This document shows positions 1 through 13,700 of a DNA stretch of 64,000 bases, piece after piece. Both the position numbers and the translations under genes were made by a program. The stretch lies in NCBI GenBank assembly GCA_020736575.1, contig JAGPYM010000004.1, positions 2,294,001-2,358,000 of the forward strand, written 5' to 3'. This DNA is from Thelonectria olida (Eukaryota > Ascomycota > Sordariomycetes > Hypocreales > Nectriaceae). Positions within the stretch are counted from its first letter, which is position 1, and every line of letters starts with the position of its first letter. The notes below the pieces were generated by a model, which saw only the letters and a program-made list of their open reading frames with translations, had not been told where the DNA came from and made no database searches.

Positions 1-3000
1 GGTTAGCTTTGCGAGATGGTGAGCTCGGGGGGTGCGGGTAAGGAAGGAAAACGGTGAGGCAGTGGTCAACTACAGCCAGCACGCTGCTCTGTCAGCTGCA
101 AACCGTTGAACCGCCCGCGATACAGCTGCTGTTTCAATGATGGCCGCCCTGAGCCTCGGCTTGGCTCTGATGGAGGGGGAGAATGACTGATTCGAAGACC
201 ACCAACTGATAGTCGCCAGCTCGCGAACTGCCCGTGTGATAGAGTTCATCACAACAAGCTTGATCTAGGTGAGAGCTGCTGCGTGTGTTACAGTCATGTT
301 GGATTTTCCACGGCCCACGCCCCCGTCCCGTGCTAGCCACACCCCCGCCAGCAGAAAAAAAAATACCTTTGGGGATGGACGGACGGAAGGCAGGTTCCAT
401 GCTCGGCCGCCAACGCCAACGCCGCACCTCATCAGGGCCCAGGCACCGCTTACAACAAACTTGTCTCCCCGGCTTCTTCCCGGTACATGGCCGAAATGGA
501 TACCTTCGTGGTACGTTGCCAAAACCTGGACCTGGCGTGCTAAAATCAAAAGGCTGGGGAGCGCCCGTCGAGAAGCAGAGCCGCCTTTCATTGTGAGTTG
601 AGGTCCCTTGCTGCCATTGAGTACTCCCAAGGTATTGGATGCGTGCATCAACAACCACTTGTTTTGTCTCTCCTCCGTGGCAACTGATCCGCGTTGCTCA
701 CATGGCGATAGGGCATTGGGATTTTGGAGCATTCTTCTGGTCTTCCATGTCTCGGTTGTCCCAAAAGCTTGTTGACTCGACCCAAGTACATACTTCACAC
801 CCCTCCCACTATTCACAGTTTCGACCGTTCCGTTCCGGACAGGATCGTTCCGGACCCCTGCCTCGAACGCCTTTCATTGCCGCGTCCAAGGTTGAATATC
901 AAAAGAAGACATGATGCCAGAAAGTCAGCCCACGATTGAGAAATGCGCCCTCTGGTATTCGACAATTGACGGAGACCAGGCTTCGAACCTGGGGGGGGCT
1001 GGACCAGGCGGGGAAACAGAAGTTGGACCCTGCCTGATCTCTCCGTTCTGTATCGTCCCCTTGGGTGCTCTTCGACAATCCGGTGGAACCTCGTGAGCGA
1101 CTCTCTCAACACTTATAACTTTTAGCCCCCACCCCGTCCCCAACAACTTTTTGCCCAAGGGTGCCGTCTCCACTGCGAGCTGCGTCGCATCCACGGCCCA
1201 CGGACAAGGGGACCAATCAGTGCGGGGTCCGGCCGCCCTGTCATTGTTTGCGGCGTGGGAAGGCGACGTTTCCATGTATCGACTCGCTGTGTTTCTGCGG
1301 CAGAATACTTCAAGTTCCACTGCTGCACCAGAAGACGCCCAACGCGTGCCTTGCAGGTCAAGTTCAAACTCCAAAGGCTGGCACTTGAGCAACAAGGGGG
1401 CGCGTGAGAGCTCCGGTCTTTTGCCTGGGCTTGCTCGGTCGTCTCGCGGAGCTCCGTAGGGCTACGACAGTTGTGGCAAAAGAGCTGGCGACAGTCCGCC
1501 CAGGCTCCAGGAAGAGCTGATCCTCTTCAACAAGCTTGTGTGAGGGACTAGACTGCCTGACTATCCCTGTGGCGACTTGCTGCCAATTGACGGGAACTGC
1601 CTCTAGAAATGCGCCAGTCCATGCCCTCTTATCCCGGCGATTCCGGGCCCAATCAGGTTTGCGTTCTGATACACTAAGTCCAGACTGAGACAAAGGCCAT
1701 ATCGCTGCGGATGACGTGCGGAGGACGTGACTTCGAAGTTCAAACGTGCTCCTCGAGATATAACCAAACCGTATCGTATCAGTCTCTCCAACAGTCGATA
1801 GCCGAACTCTATGCTGTCGGTCTTGTGGATAAACCTTTATGTACGGATCCGTATCTCGCAGGTAGATAACGAACTTCATGTGATAGCTATCATGAGACGG
1901 CTTTCTCATCAATTCTCATGCCACTTTCAACTGCCGCTTCCCGGCTTTTCATCAGCCCAGATGCCAGATCATTCGGTTCTTACGCTTCTGGATCTCGCAT
2001 CCATGCTCTCTCAACAACCCCGCGAGGGCTACCCAATGCCATGGATCGGAATCCAAAGCAAAGCGAAAAATATCAAGAACTCATCCCCCGTCCATCCCCA
2101 ACCCGAAAAGACGAAAATAAGTTCTCAACCTACCTCTGCTCAATCCCCAAAGCCCAAGAATATACAAAATCCCACCCAATTGCTCGTCGCGCATCATTCG
2201 ATGCCTCGGCCCATTTCAGAAGCTTGTGACATGATCACCAAAATAGGTCATCTCGAAACTCTGGTGCTGTCGTGTCCCATTATCCCGAACCGTTCTCTTG
2301 TCACCTCTGCCGCTTGGTTTTTTTTTTCCCTCCCCCAGCTTTTCCCCCAACAGAAACGCATTAGATCGGCTGCGCCAAGCCGAGCGGCGAATCGGCGCTT
2401 GGGCCTCCTCTGCCAGTCTGGCATCTGGCTCTTAGGTTCGCTTCCCTCGATTTCCCGGTCCCTGACGACAGGGGGTGAAGTTGTCCAATTGATCAATCAC
2501 AGACAGACTGGGTACGTAACCAGAACGGCAGCAAAAACAAAAGTCCGGCTGCTGCCTCAACGGAACTGTGACGGCCATGGATCGAACTTGACGGTTGAGG
2601 TCACGTGCACTGCGGCCCACCAACGTGCAATCGTCTCAACCTTTCCAGAACCTTTCCACGCCCGGCCGGCCTTCCCGCGTCGCGGTCGCTATTCCTTTTC
2701 GGGACCTATCAAAGTTGGCAGCGTCATCGGTGAACTTGACTACGCGAGGGACTATTAGGAAACTTGAAGAGTCCTTATGCAGAGGCAAAATGAAACGTCA
2801 ATTAGACTACCTTACTTCTTACCTACGAGTAGAGGAAGACTCATGTAGTCAGGTCAGGTAAGCTCGAGTTGCTCTAAAGAAGTCCGGTATTAATATCCCC
2901 ATCTGCCGTAAACATCACGTAAAAACTCCTAATAAGATACAGAACAATATGCCAGCAAATATATATAGATCCTTTTTCGCATAAATCCTCAAAGAAAAAC

Positions 3001-3172
3001 GTCTCCGATAAATCCCCCTTCCCGATAACAATCACGCCTGAACTATGATTCCCATGCCAATACCCCTCCATTTACCACAAGAAAATAAAGAAATGAGAAA
3101 TTGGCTACAAATGTACAAGTGATGTGGTACCATCGAAAGAAATAGAAAAGATATAAATCCACAAAAGAAATG
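1..3172. other. Leading intergenic stretch, no convincing gene
   Basis: No recognisable protein family is seen in any frame. The longest ATG-started frame is on the + strand at 1811-2758 (315 codons). Its translation is rich in S, P, R and L and shows no domain I know. Several overlapping frames on the - strand (134-658, 265-816, 1364-1912) look like chance openings. A tRNA-sized stretch at 969-1046 (- strand) can pair as an acceptor stem and a T arm but lacks a proper D arm; it is discussed in the findings. A short T run lies near 2320-2330. Confidence 0.6.
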
Positions 3173-6100
3173 TCAAATCGTCTGTGTTGGGGGTTTCATG
3201 TCCGTCCTTCTCAATGCGTCTCGTGACTCCGATTCCACCGCATTCAAGTCTTCGTCAATCGTTGTTTTATGTCGTATCGCATCGCCATCATGATTCGTGA
3301 GATGGGCCGCTCCAATTCCAGTCAATGAGTCGGGGTCGTAGACCAACGTAGTCTCTGTCTTGTGAGATGCTCTGTCCTCCTTGCTATCCATCCTGCCCTC
3401 TCCTTTCAGTTCACAATGCTCATCGAAGAAGGCCGTTCTCCCCTTTTCTCCCTTACTTTCGTGCGCTTTTGATGGAGTCACCGTCCCCGATGATAACTCC
3501 CTAACGGGTTCTCGAGGCTCCGGTACTGTAGGACCCTTCGCCTCTGGTGCTTTGAGGTCTGGTTCTGCGTTTGTTCGCTGTTTTCCTGAGATTTCTCTCT
3601 TCAAGTCAATCGGCTGCTCTAGAACATGTTCCCTAGAGATGTCGTTCACCATCTTGGTTGCATTCTGTCGGGTAGCGTGGACTCTTTTCACGTCCTCGGG
3701 TTGGTTCACAAGTGCTGTTTCAGGCGGCATCACAACATCACAGGCGCTGTCTACCCTGATAGATGTGTAGTCCTTCTCGGCTTCGCCTGGTCCTGAAGCA
3801 GTTTTTGTAACTGCAGTATACTCCTCCCCGGTTACTTTCGCAGATTGCGTCGTAATCGTATCAGCCCCAGGTTCGCTCGTGATGTATTCGACTCCATGTG
3901 TCTTTTCGAGTTTGGCCTCCCGGGATTGGATGGGTGTGGGCACCGTATTGGATGTCCCTCGGGAGTCCTCGTACCTTTCTACCTTGCAAGCCGTATTTTG
4001 GGCCGAGTCCTTAGTATCATTGCTCAGTACCCAATTTTCGCCTTCCTCGACCGGAGCGGCATCGGGGACAAATGTTGGGACAAATGTTGGGACAGACTCG
4101 ATAAGTGCAGTTTTGTTCGCAAGAGGTGTTTCATCCAATGACATGTCGTCATGGCCCACGTCGCTATATGACGATGGAATGTCCCGATTCGCGGCCCACG
4201 CAGGCATTTCGTACATCCGACTAGGAGAATCGCACCTGTCATAGTTGCTTGGAAGTGGACTTGGGGGAGAGCGACCTCGTGTGTAATAGTATGGCTCGTA
4301 TCCAGCAGGGCTAGGCTCCGCATGTGGCCTGCTGACATAAGACCATTCGCTGGGTTGCTCAACTGTTCTGATCACTGGTTGAAGCTCAGGATAATCATTC
4401 CCGAGGTACTGATTCAGAGTATAGTCTTCGTCGACGGACATTGGTGGGGGGTTCAACCTGCCGCGGTCACGGTGGTTCGAGGGTGGTGGGAACATTCCAA
4501 GGAGTTGTTGTGCCTGAAGCCTAGTCCGAGGGTCGTCGCTGAGGCAAATCTCGGCCATCTGTCGGTACCAGTCTGGAATATTGACTTCGGGCCCGAGAAT
4601 CAATGGCCGACCTTGAGCCTCTGGCTCGTCTTCTTGCGTTGCCAGAGCCCATAGCACCATTCCAAGTTGGTACAGGTCCGACTTGACGCCAATGTACAAG
4701 GTGATTCGTTGATTACATTCGATGAGGGGCGTTGCCTCTGGGGGCTCCCATCCCACCGGGCAGCCTCTCCTGTTAATGTCGATTATTTTTGCGTCGTTAT
4801 TTTCGTCAATGACAATGTTGGACAAGGTGAAGTCGCCTTGGACGAAACCAGATTCATGGATATCGGACAATCCTTCGACAATTTGGCGAGCCCACTTCTC
4901 CCGGGTTTCCCAGGGGATGCCATACTCCCCGTCTTTGCAAGTCTCATAGATGAGGTCGATGAGAGCACCCTGTTCGGCATAGCTAATGAGAAGTCCCTTG
5001 ACATACTCATCGTGGTCGTCCACAACCACACCATGGAACCGAATGACATTGCGCGAATATCGAAGACTATTGAGAGCATTGACTTCATACAAGAACTCAT
5101 CAATCGTCTCGGGGCTAGGGATCTCTTTCTTGATGAGGATCTGACCATTGACATGCACTTTGTACACGAATCCAGACATGTGCGAGTCAAAGGCGATATC
5201 CCTCTCTCGAATTCGTCTGCAGTTCAGGTGTTTGATTTGAGAAACAGCCGGGTATTGAATGATTTCCTGATATCTTGTCAGCTATGCCGTGGATAATGAA
5301 ATTGTAAAACTTACGTTGCCATCTTCCACCACGTGCACATGCAGCCTACCATCGGTGGTCTGAAGCTTCAGATTGGTGACGGTGTCGTAGAATTGAATAT
5401 CCCGCAAACTCTCCCGAATGGCTTCGTAAATCTTTGCGCTCTTTTCTCGCTGATAGTGGGTATGTATGAGGTCCATCTCCAAAGAGTTCGGAGGAGCGTT
5501 TCGATAATCCAGGGATATGGTGACCCGCCGCCAAATATGTTCCCGCTCTCGATAGGTGACGAAGAACTTTTCCCGCTTTGAACGATCACGGAAATGCATG
5601 CTAAGGTTAAGAATCCAGATCCTTTCGAGTTCGTCAGAAATCATGGCATCATACTGCGAAGTTGTCATTGAATGGGCATCAGCATTCGAAAGGTTGTCTT
5701 GGATGGCTGGCTCATTGATGAATGCAGCCTCGTCGACCGCAGAAGCCACCTGCTCCAATGGAGCTTCTGCAAGAATGTTCTCAACAGGGATTTCCGGTAA
5801 AGGAGATGCCGGAGGGACATGAATGGGAACATCATCCTGCGGGGAGCCGAGAACGCCCGGAGCGCTGGTGCCGGGATCCGTAAGAGGCTGAGAGGTGGAT
5901 GAGGTTCGGGGTTCATGGGAACGGAGATCAACCGAAACTGCTCTCCGTTCGTCTGATGTAGGTTCAACAGGTGCCAAATTAACCCTCTGCTCCGACTGTT
6001 GGCGCTTGAAGGTTTGGGCACGCGGCAGACCAGGCACAACTCTTCGAGACATTCGGCGGATCAGACCGTCCTTTTCCTTTTCAGTGTCGGGGGGGCCAGC

Positions 6101-6253
6101 AGCTTGCTGGGTATTTGATAGATGTTCAACTGGTGTAGGTGCCGAGCCTCCAATCTTCTGTCGAAATAATTTGCGTAAGAAGGCCTGAGGTCCGGAAAAG
6201 GTCGGTGTTTGAACTGGTGGTGGCTCAGACGCAGCAACGTCCGTCTGGGCCAT
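3173..6253 (-). CDS. Protein kinase-like protein with long N-terminal and disordered C-terminal regions
   Basis: Two exons, 6253-5315 and 5266-3173, are joined across a 48-bp intron (donor GTAAGT, branch GCTGAC, acceptor ATCAG) and give 1010 residues. Residues 1 to about 210 are low-complexity. About 215-342 form a conserved-looking block (WILNLSMHFRD, KFFVTY) that runs into a kinase fold at about 343-570. Catalytic-loop residues are present in divergent form: VQGDFTLSN supplies the Asp (about 458) and Asn (about 463), and DIN (about 476) replaces DFG. A KK pair at about 359-360 may supply the ATP lysine. GWEPPE stands where APE is expected. The remaining 440 residues are acidic, S/T/P-rich and probably disordered. 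Related kinases with this layout occur in filamentous ascomycetes, and their substrates are unknown to me. Activity is plausible because the key Asp and Asn remain, but the HRD His/Arg are lost. The ATG at 6253 is the first in frame with coding-like sequence. Confidence 0.85.
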
Positions 6254-9200
6254 GGTCGCGACAATGCGACCGTAAATAAAATAGTGCGTTTGGGACGTTG
6301 TTTAAAATCGCCACCACGTCGAATAGTCGGGGCCAGATAGACTTGGCCCGGGGAAAGGTGTTGATCGAGGCACGGAACGCGGCTGTATGATGGCTTGAAA
6401 GCTGAGATGACGAGATATTGATGGTGGCGAGAGTTGGTGCAGGCACATATGCGAATATGGAGGCCTGCGGCTTTTGTTCTATGGAAGACAAATGAAGCTG
6501 GAAGGAAAAGAAGACGAACTGAAGTTGAGACAGAATAGAAACCCAAGGACACACTCCGACATCTGATGATGGAACGTTTGATTACAAGCGCACTGACAAC
6601 GACGACGAACAAGCCACGCAGCCCCTCTATCAAACAGGCGGGCTTTCGACGTGAGGCGAGCAAGAGGAAGAAGAAAGAGAGACCATGCCTTGCTCATTAA
6701 GAGCAAGAGATAGGAACGGTGAAGAACAATGTTGTCCAAAGCTTTTTGTGGCAGAGCTGAGGAGGCTGGGGGTGACTGGTCGGTCAGCGGGCCTTTTCGA
6801 TGAGCGGCTTTGGGGATCCGGGCGAGGCGGAGGCGGATGCGGCTGAAGAGTAAGACGAAGCCGAAGTGAACGAGACGAGGCGTGAATGAGGCAAAGAGCA
6901 ATTGGAAAGGCGCCTCTGGTCAATTCAAGGTTGGGAAACCAGAACCCAGGGCCGAGATCGTGGAAGGGTGACGGAAGAAACGATTCAACGCTGTATTAAA
7001 CGACGTTGGCGTGCCTAACGGGGGGGGCTGCAGCGCGCAGATGCGGGACGTGTGTGAAGAAGTGTGAGTGGGCGTTTTGGTGTGTGGGCTGAGTGGGCTT
7101 GAGTGGGCTGGTGGATGAATGGTGACGCGGGAAAAGGCGGGCGGCGCTCTCTTCAGTGTCTCCGAGCTGTCCTTTTGCGTCGTGTGAAGGGGAAGTCCCT
7201 GGTTGAGCTGCCCAAGGCAGTACTTCCCTCGTACCTATGTACGAATACAACAGGGCCATCCACAGGGCCACCCAAGGCCAACGGTAGCCCTAGAAGGGCC
7301 ACCAACTCTCTAGCGGAGACTTGACATGGACACCTAGAAGACCAGAGAAGCCTGGAACGCCCTGCTCTGATTCCGGGGACGACGGAGGCTGGGTCCTAGA
7401 CTGATCGGGTTGGCTCCAAGCCAGAAGGCGGCCTGTCTCGCTGACTGGCTCACAAGGCCACCACCGTCGAGTGATACGCAGGGCTGCGGCCAACCCAACC
7501 TCATTGACGGCCCAGGGGAGGATTGGATTCGGTACCTCTGACTTGCCTCGGGCTCAAGGTACATTGAGTCCATCCAAAAGGCCCCTGTCACCCGTTGTCT
7601 GTCGTCTCCCGCCTGCGCCTGCAAGCCCTGCAAGCAGTCATGGACAGACGGTGACGCTCGTCGGTGGGGATTTAGTGATGAGTTGGCCCCTCTGGAGTCC
7701 CCGGTCTCGTTCCATATCCTCGACGCTAAGGCGAGTCGGCACTGATGTTGGAGTCAAAAGGGGTCGAAGAGGGGGGCGCATCAGGCTTGGTCGGGCACTG
7801 AAGCTCTCGATGTTCAAAGACAAGGATTGTTTGGTAGGATCACGGCCAGCTCAGACTTTTGGAATCAAGGGTCGAGTGATGTGGTTGGGAGAGAAGACAC
7901 GCACGGACGCTCACGAGAGAATTAAGTGAAAGAGACGGGAGGGATAACACTCGGGGGGGAAAGAGCAAAGGGATCTAAAAGAGGAGGGAATTTGGGGGAC
8001 AAATTGACAATGGAAGGAAACACCAACATCAAGGTCACACAGCCATGGTTGGATGATAATGGCAGTTGAGTTGTTTGCTCGCTCCTTCTTTGAGAATACG
8101 TAGGGACGCAGGTAGCTGCCCAAGATGATATCATACCATGACAGACAACCGTGACTTCCATTTTAACATGCTGCCTAGGTACGAAAACAGACAAAGTCCA
8201 AACATCTACGAACACCTAGGTACTCATCATCGCCCAGCAAAAACTCTTCAATGTCTCGCCAAACTTCTTCCCACACAATGTGGAGGATGAAAGACCTGAC
8301 AAACCACACTGTCGGTGTCGCAGCAAGGGAACCTGGCCCCTGGCCGACTAAAACCTTACCGCCAAATCCCCAGGGCAAGTACGAATACTTTGCACGCACG
8401 GCCGTCCGCAGCATTTCCCACCAGAGCTTGGCTTGGAGCTTGGAAGCTTGGGAGCGAACCTTGCCCTGGATGGATGGCTGACCGTCTCCAGAGTCCAGGC
8501 TCTCGAACCACGGGGCGATCTGATCGAACTTCGCACTGCCAACCGGAAGCGTCAACGCCATGGGATTAGAGTCGAGTTGGGCATCTGCCATCAACTAGCG
8601 TCCCGTCACCGCCCAACCTCACCCGCGAGAACCCATGACTCTCTTCTATTCAAAGATGAGGCCGCCGAAAGCCGTGGACAACAACGACCGCCCTGTCTCA
8701 GCCATCAATGGACATCGTACGTGCCCCCAGCTTGGATATGCAGGCTGAGCCATGTCGTCTCCATCCGCTCCCTGCGCTCAGCCGTCATCATGTGCATCTA
8801 CCAGCATGCTGCTAACTGACCGGTTGGCTAAGATATTCGCCGACATGGAACAGCCTTCAAGAATAGGCCCCGTTCTCGCTCACGCACGCCTGTTTTGCAT
8901 CAATTGTCTCAGAGGCCTGGCTCGAGGAACCACGGCCAAGTGTGCATCGGCATATTGGGGTCGGTCAGCCGTCATGATCGACCACCTTGGGACTAGTCAT
9001 GATGACCCTGTCTCATCTCATCTAATCGCAGCCCATCTTGCATTTTTCGGGTCTCATCCTGGTTTCCGTCTGGGACTATGTTTATCCAATCCTGACGCCA
9101 AGGTGAGGGCATTGAAGAGCTCTTCTCGCTTCGTATATATCATGACGGTTTCAGACGCATTGTTATCCTCCCAACACTAACGTGTGTTGAGACTTTGAGG

Positions 9201-10704
9201 CCCAATCTGAGCTTGACCCCAATCCAACCTCCTTCTTCAAGTGAAGTGCTTTCACCGAGAGCCTCATCCCACTATCTCGAGCGGCTCTCTGAATCTAGCA
9301 GGTTCCCTACCGACTGCTGCATCATCGGTGCACATGTGTAGCCTCCTCATCCCTAGAGGGAGGCTCATGGCGTTGCACAGCACCGGAAACTTTACACGAA
9401 CGGTTTCTCAGCCCAATGACGAGTCACAATCCGTCAAGGTCTTCTCGAAGCCCAACAGCAAGGTCCGTTTGGGGAATGTGTGGGGTCAGGCATCATGTGT
9501 GACTGTGGCATCACACTGCTCTCTGTGGTCCAGCGAGGCTTTCCATCCTTCTGACAGGCTGTCAGCTCGCCATGCAAGCAATGGAACTGCATCCCACCAC
9601 CCTCGGCGTTACGATGCTAAAACGCCACACTCGTCCTCTATTGGGCATTCAGATTTCTTCGCTTCCCATTGCCCAGACTCGAGCGGGGTCGTCTATTGAG
9701 CCGCCTATCTCATCACCCGTATCGCATCGATGGTCAACAGTGCACAGAGCTGCGTGTCATTGAGAATCTGAAAGGGTGCACTTGCACAAGAGTATACCCA
9801 ATCGACTCTTGGAAGATGCAGACACAATGCACATCCAAAGACAATAAAAGAAGCTGAGAAAACCCAATTCACAGTCTAGGCCCGTCCCGCCCTGAACCCC
9901 ACAAGATCCCGCACCCGGATCGACCGAAACCAGGACCAGGTCCTGGCGCGAATTGCAGTCCATCCACCTGCCACCACCGTTGAATTTTTAACGCCTTTTC
10001 ACTGCCCTCCCATCGATTGGGCCCTGGCATTGCCACATGTCCCCCTAGATCGCCTTACCAAGACTAAAAATCTGACGGTCCTTGCATCCCCTCGGCGGAT
10101 GCCCGACCACCGGCTTCGGAAGAGGGCCATTGGGCCGGACACCTCGCTCTCTTGCTTATCTTAGGAATCACTCCTGATGCCGTCATCGTGGCCTCGATCT
10201 CCAGAAGGACGTTGGTTGAGTCACAAGGCTCATTGCCAATTGACTCGCAACGCGTGGCTCTCGCATGCTCTGACTTCTTCCGACCAGGGCAGTATGACAT
10301 CAGTTTCATCCAAAATAAGAATGCGTCAAGTGTGTGAGTGAAGATGTTGTAAAATAGTTTGTCCAATATGTACAATTATACACGGAGGCATCATCGACAC
10401 GCTCGCATCTACTGCTGCTATGCCATGTTCCCCCACCATTCCCCTAATAACCACTTATGCTGCTACTAGGCGTGTTTCTAAAAGTACAAGGATCCACATG
10501 CTGGTAATAAACAAGAGTGGGAGTCTTTATCATCGTTTCCATCTAGGTTTTCTTTGCCCGGTGCCCAAACGCCTCCTCCACAAATGTTCTTCAACTTTGC
10601 CCGTCTCTTTCCTCAAACATCCCGCTCTCCGCGGAGCTAGATGCATTGCAATGTGTATCAGTAACATTGCTGGTAGAAAGGCAGTTGTAAATCATCTCCG
10701 CGTT
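6254..10704. other. Intergenic spacer between the kinase-like gene and Lon
   Basis: The first few hundred bases hold the promoter and leader of the kinase-like gene. A 200-codon - strand frame at 6061-6663 overlaps that gene's 5' end in another frame and lacks family signal. Between 7.0 and 10.7 kb there are several open frames of 120-152 codons (for example 7471-7929, 8433-8819, 9241-9699), none with a recognisable domain. Two copies of a CCTAGGTA motif sit near 8176 and 8214. The last 200-300 bases before 10705 are the Lon 3' region. Confidence 0.6.
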
Positions 10705-13700
10705 CTAGTCGTCCTCTTCAGCCGCGTCAGAATCCTTCTTCTTCTTGGGGATTCTACACTCGTTGGCCTTCTCGTGATCCAACTCGGGAAATACGAGGTT
10801 AAACACTTCGGGGTACCAAGCCACGGGATGTCCCTCGAGGCCTTCCTTGATGTTCTATCGGGTATCTGTTAGTCACGTTCCTTACGATAGACGAGAGTCC
10901 GGGATCATCGTGGGGGGCGTAATGCGGGAGGTTGACCGCCGTGGGGGACAAGAAACGTACCTCAGGGAGTTCCAGCCAGTCGGACATGTTGTCCTTGGGG
11001 AAGATGATGGTTTTGCAGCCTGCCCGACGGGCGGCGACCGTCTTCTCGCGAAGACCACCGATGCGGAGAACCTTGCCGGTCAAGGTGATCTCACCGGTCA
11101 TGGCGATGGTGGGGTTGACGGGGGTATCGAGGGCCAGGGAGAGCAGGGAGGTAGTCATGGTGATGCCGGCCGAAGGGCCATCCTTGGAGACGGCGCCGTC
11201 GGGGACGTGGAGGTGCATCTTAGCGTTGTCGAAGAAGCGGTTTTCGGGGTACTGCTTGACCATGAAGGACTTGGCGAAAGAGTAGGCGATGGTAGTCGAC
11301 TCCTTCATGACTGTCTTGAGGTTGCCAGTGATTTCCAAGTGTGGTCGAGTGGTAGAGAGCAGGGGAGCCTGCAGGATAGATTCGATGTACATAGCCGCTC
11401 CGCCAAGCTGGGTCCAGGCCAGACCCATTGAGACACCTGGTGGGCTAACATCGTAAAGACGGTCCGACGTGAAGACGGGAGGGCCAACGTAGTCATTGAG
11501 GTTGTCTTTGCCGATAACGACGTGGACGGAGTCGGGAACCTTGAGGGGCTTTCGAGGCTTCTCTGTGGCCTTGACCTCACCAGGCTCGGTCGAAGTCTCA
11601 GAGCTTGCCTCTTTGCCTTCTGCAGCTGTTTCGGTCTTCTTCTCAGTCTCCTCAAGAGCAGCCTTGCCCTCATCGGTCAGAGCATCCTCCTCGGGGAGAA
11701 CTTCTTCACCGAGCTCTTGGACAATCTTGAGAGCAGACTTCCGGTAGACCTTCTCAATTTGTTTCTTGAGGTTTCGAACACCGGACTCTCGGCAGTACGA
11801 CTTGATTAGCTCCTCGATAGCCTCTTCGCTGAGATTGACATCAGCCTCCTTGAGACCAGCAGCGTCCTTGGCAGCAGGTGCCAGGTATCGTTGAGCAATG
11901 GCCATCTTCTCGTCCGCAACATAGCCAGAGAGTGAGATCAGCTCCATTCGATCCAGGAGGGGTCGTGGGATAGTATCAGTCATGTTAGCCGTGCAAACAA
12001 ACAGAACCTTGGACAGATCCACTGGGACATCCATATAGTGATCCAAGAAAGAGCTGTTCTGTTCAGGATCGAGAAGCTCGAGAAGAGCGGATGAGGGGTC
12101 GCCCTGGTATCCGCGGCCAATCTTGTCAATCTCATCGATGAGGATGAGAGGATTCTCGGTCTGACACTTCTTCAGGGCCTGGATAATACGGCCTGGTAGA
12201 GCACCAACGTAGGTCCTTCGGTGACCCTTGATCTCGGCAACATCCGTCAAACCACCAACACTGAAACGGTAGTACTCTCTGTTAAGGGCACGGGCAATCG
12301 ACTTTCCTATACTGGTCTTGCCTACACCGGGAGGTCCGACGAAGCAAAGAATCTTGCCCTCGACGGTGCCTCGAAGCTTGCCCACAGCAATGAACTCGAG
12401 AATTCGATCCTTGACGTCCTTCAGGCCGTGATGGTCCTCGTCGAGAACTGCAACGGCGTTCGGGATGCCAAAGTTTTCAGGGCTTCGTTGACCCCAGGGA
12501 ATCTGGGTTAACCAGTCAAGGTAATTCCTCGTCACATTGAACTCGGAGGCAGCTGTCTCTAGGTGAGCGAGTTTGTTGACCTCCTCGTCAAACACCTTGC
12601 GAACAGGATCGGGCATAGCCAGCTTGCTAGCCTTCTCTTTGAACTTCTCGATGAGCTTATCCTTGCCATCAGACTCTAGACCAAGCTCTCGACGGATTCC
12701 CTTCATCTGCTCCATGAGCCAATACTCTCGTTGCCTCTTGCTGATCTTGTTCTCCACGTCTTTGCTTATCTTGGATTGTAGCTGGGCATTCATGAGTTCC
12801 TTCTTGAGCACCACAAGAGCCTTCTGCATCCTCTCCTCAACATTCAGGCAGCCAAGGACCTCTTGGAGCTCTTTCTGCTCGCCAGAGGACACGGCAGCGG
12901 CAAAGTCAGCAAGCTTGGCGGGCTCTGACGTCACGTTTCCGGTTGACTGGCTCATCGAAAAGGTGGAAATCTGATCTCGGAAGAGGTTGTTCATAGTAGC
13001 GACCTCCTTGAAGACATTCACGATTTCGTTGGTCACAGCTCGAATAACGGGGCTCTTGGGGTCGTAAGGCTCGTCGACAAGGTTCTCCACATTGACCAGA
13101 CTAACGGGGTACTTCTTGAGGAACGAGGTGGGCTCGTACTTCTCGGTTGTCTGGTCGGGCTTCTTCTCCACGGCACTCTCCTCGAAGCTGGCCACAACAT
13201 CACCCTTCTTCTCCTGAGTAGGTTCCTCTTCGGTGGGCTTCTGAGGGATAGGTTCGGGGGTCGATTCGGTCTTGGGGTCGGATTTCTTGGCGTCCGGGCC
13301 CCCGGGAGGCAGCAGGCTAGAGAGTTTGATACGGCGATGGGGGTAGAGAATCGCAGTTAGTGCACCCTCTTGGCCGTGGATGGGGAAGGCGCTTGTGATT
13401 TGGGCAAAGACGCCAACATCGTACACGTCATCCGGGTTGCGAATGACATCCTCGTCCTCATTTTCGTCCTTGAACAAGAAGGCGCCGACATATGGTTGGC
13501 CACGCTTAATCGACTCGGTGATGGCGGTTGCAACGTCGGGATCCTTAATGGTGATAGCCTTGTAGAATCCAGGGAAGAGCGGCCGTCGAGCAATGGGGAT
13601 GGCGAGCACTTGAGGGTACACCTCGGGGACAACGGGCTTTTGGAGTGCCTTCTCGGCAGACTTGCGACCACGCTTACCACCCTCTGAACCATCGTTTCCA

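Noticed and set aside
6061..6663. 200-codon - strand frame
   Set aside because: Overlaps the kinase-like gene's start in another frame; the translation has no family signal, while the other frame continues a clear protein.
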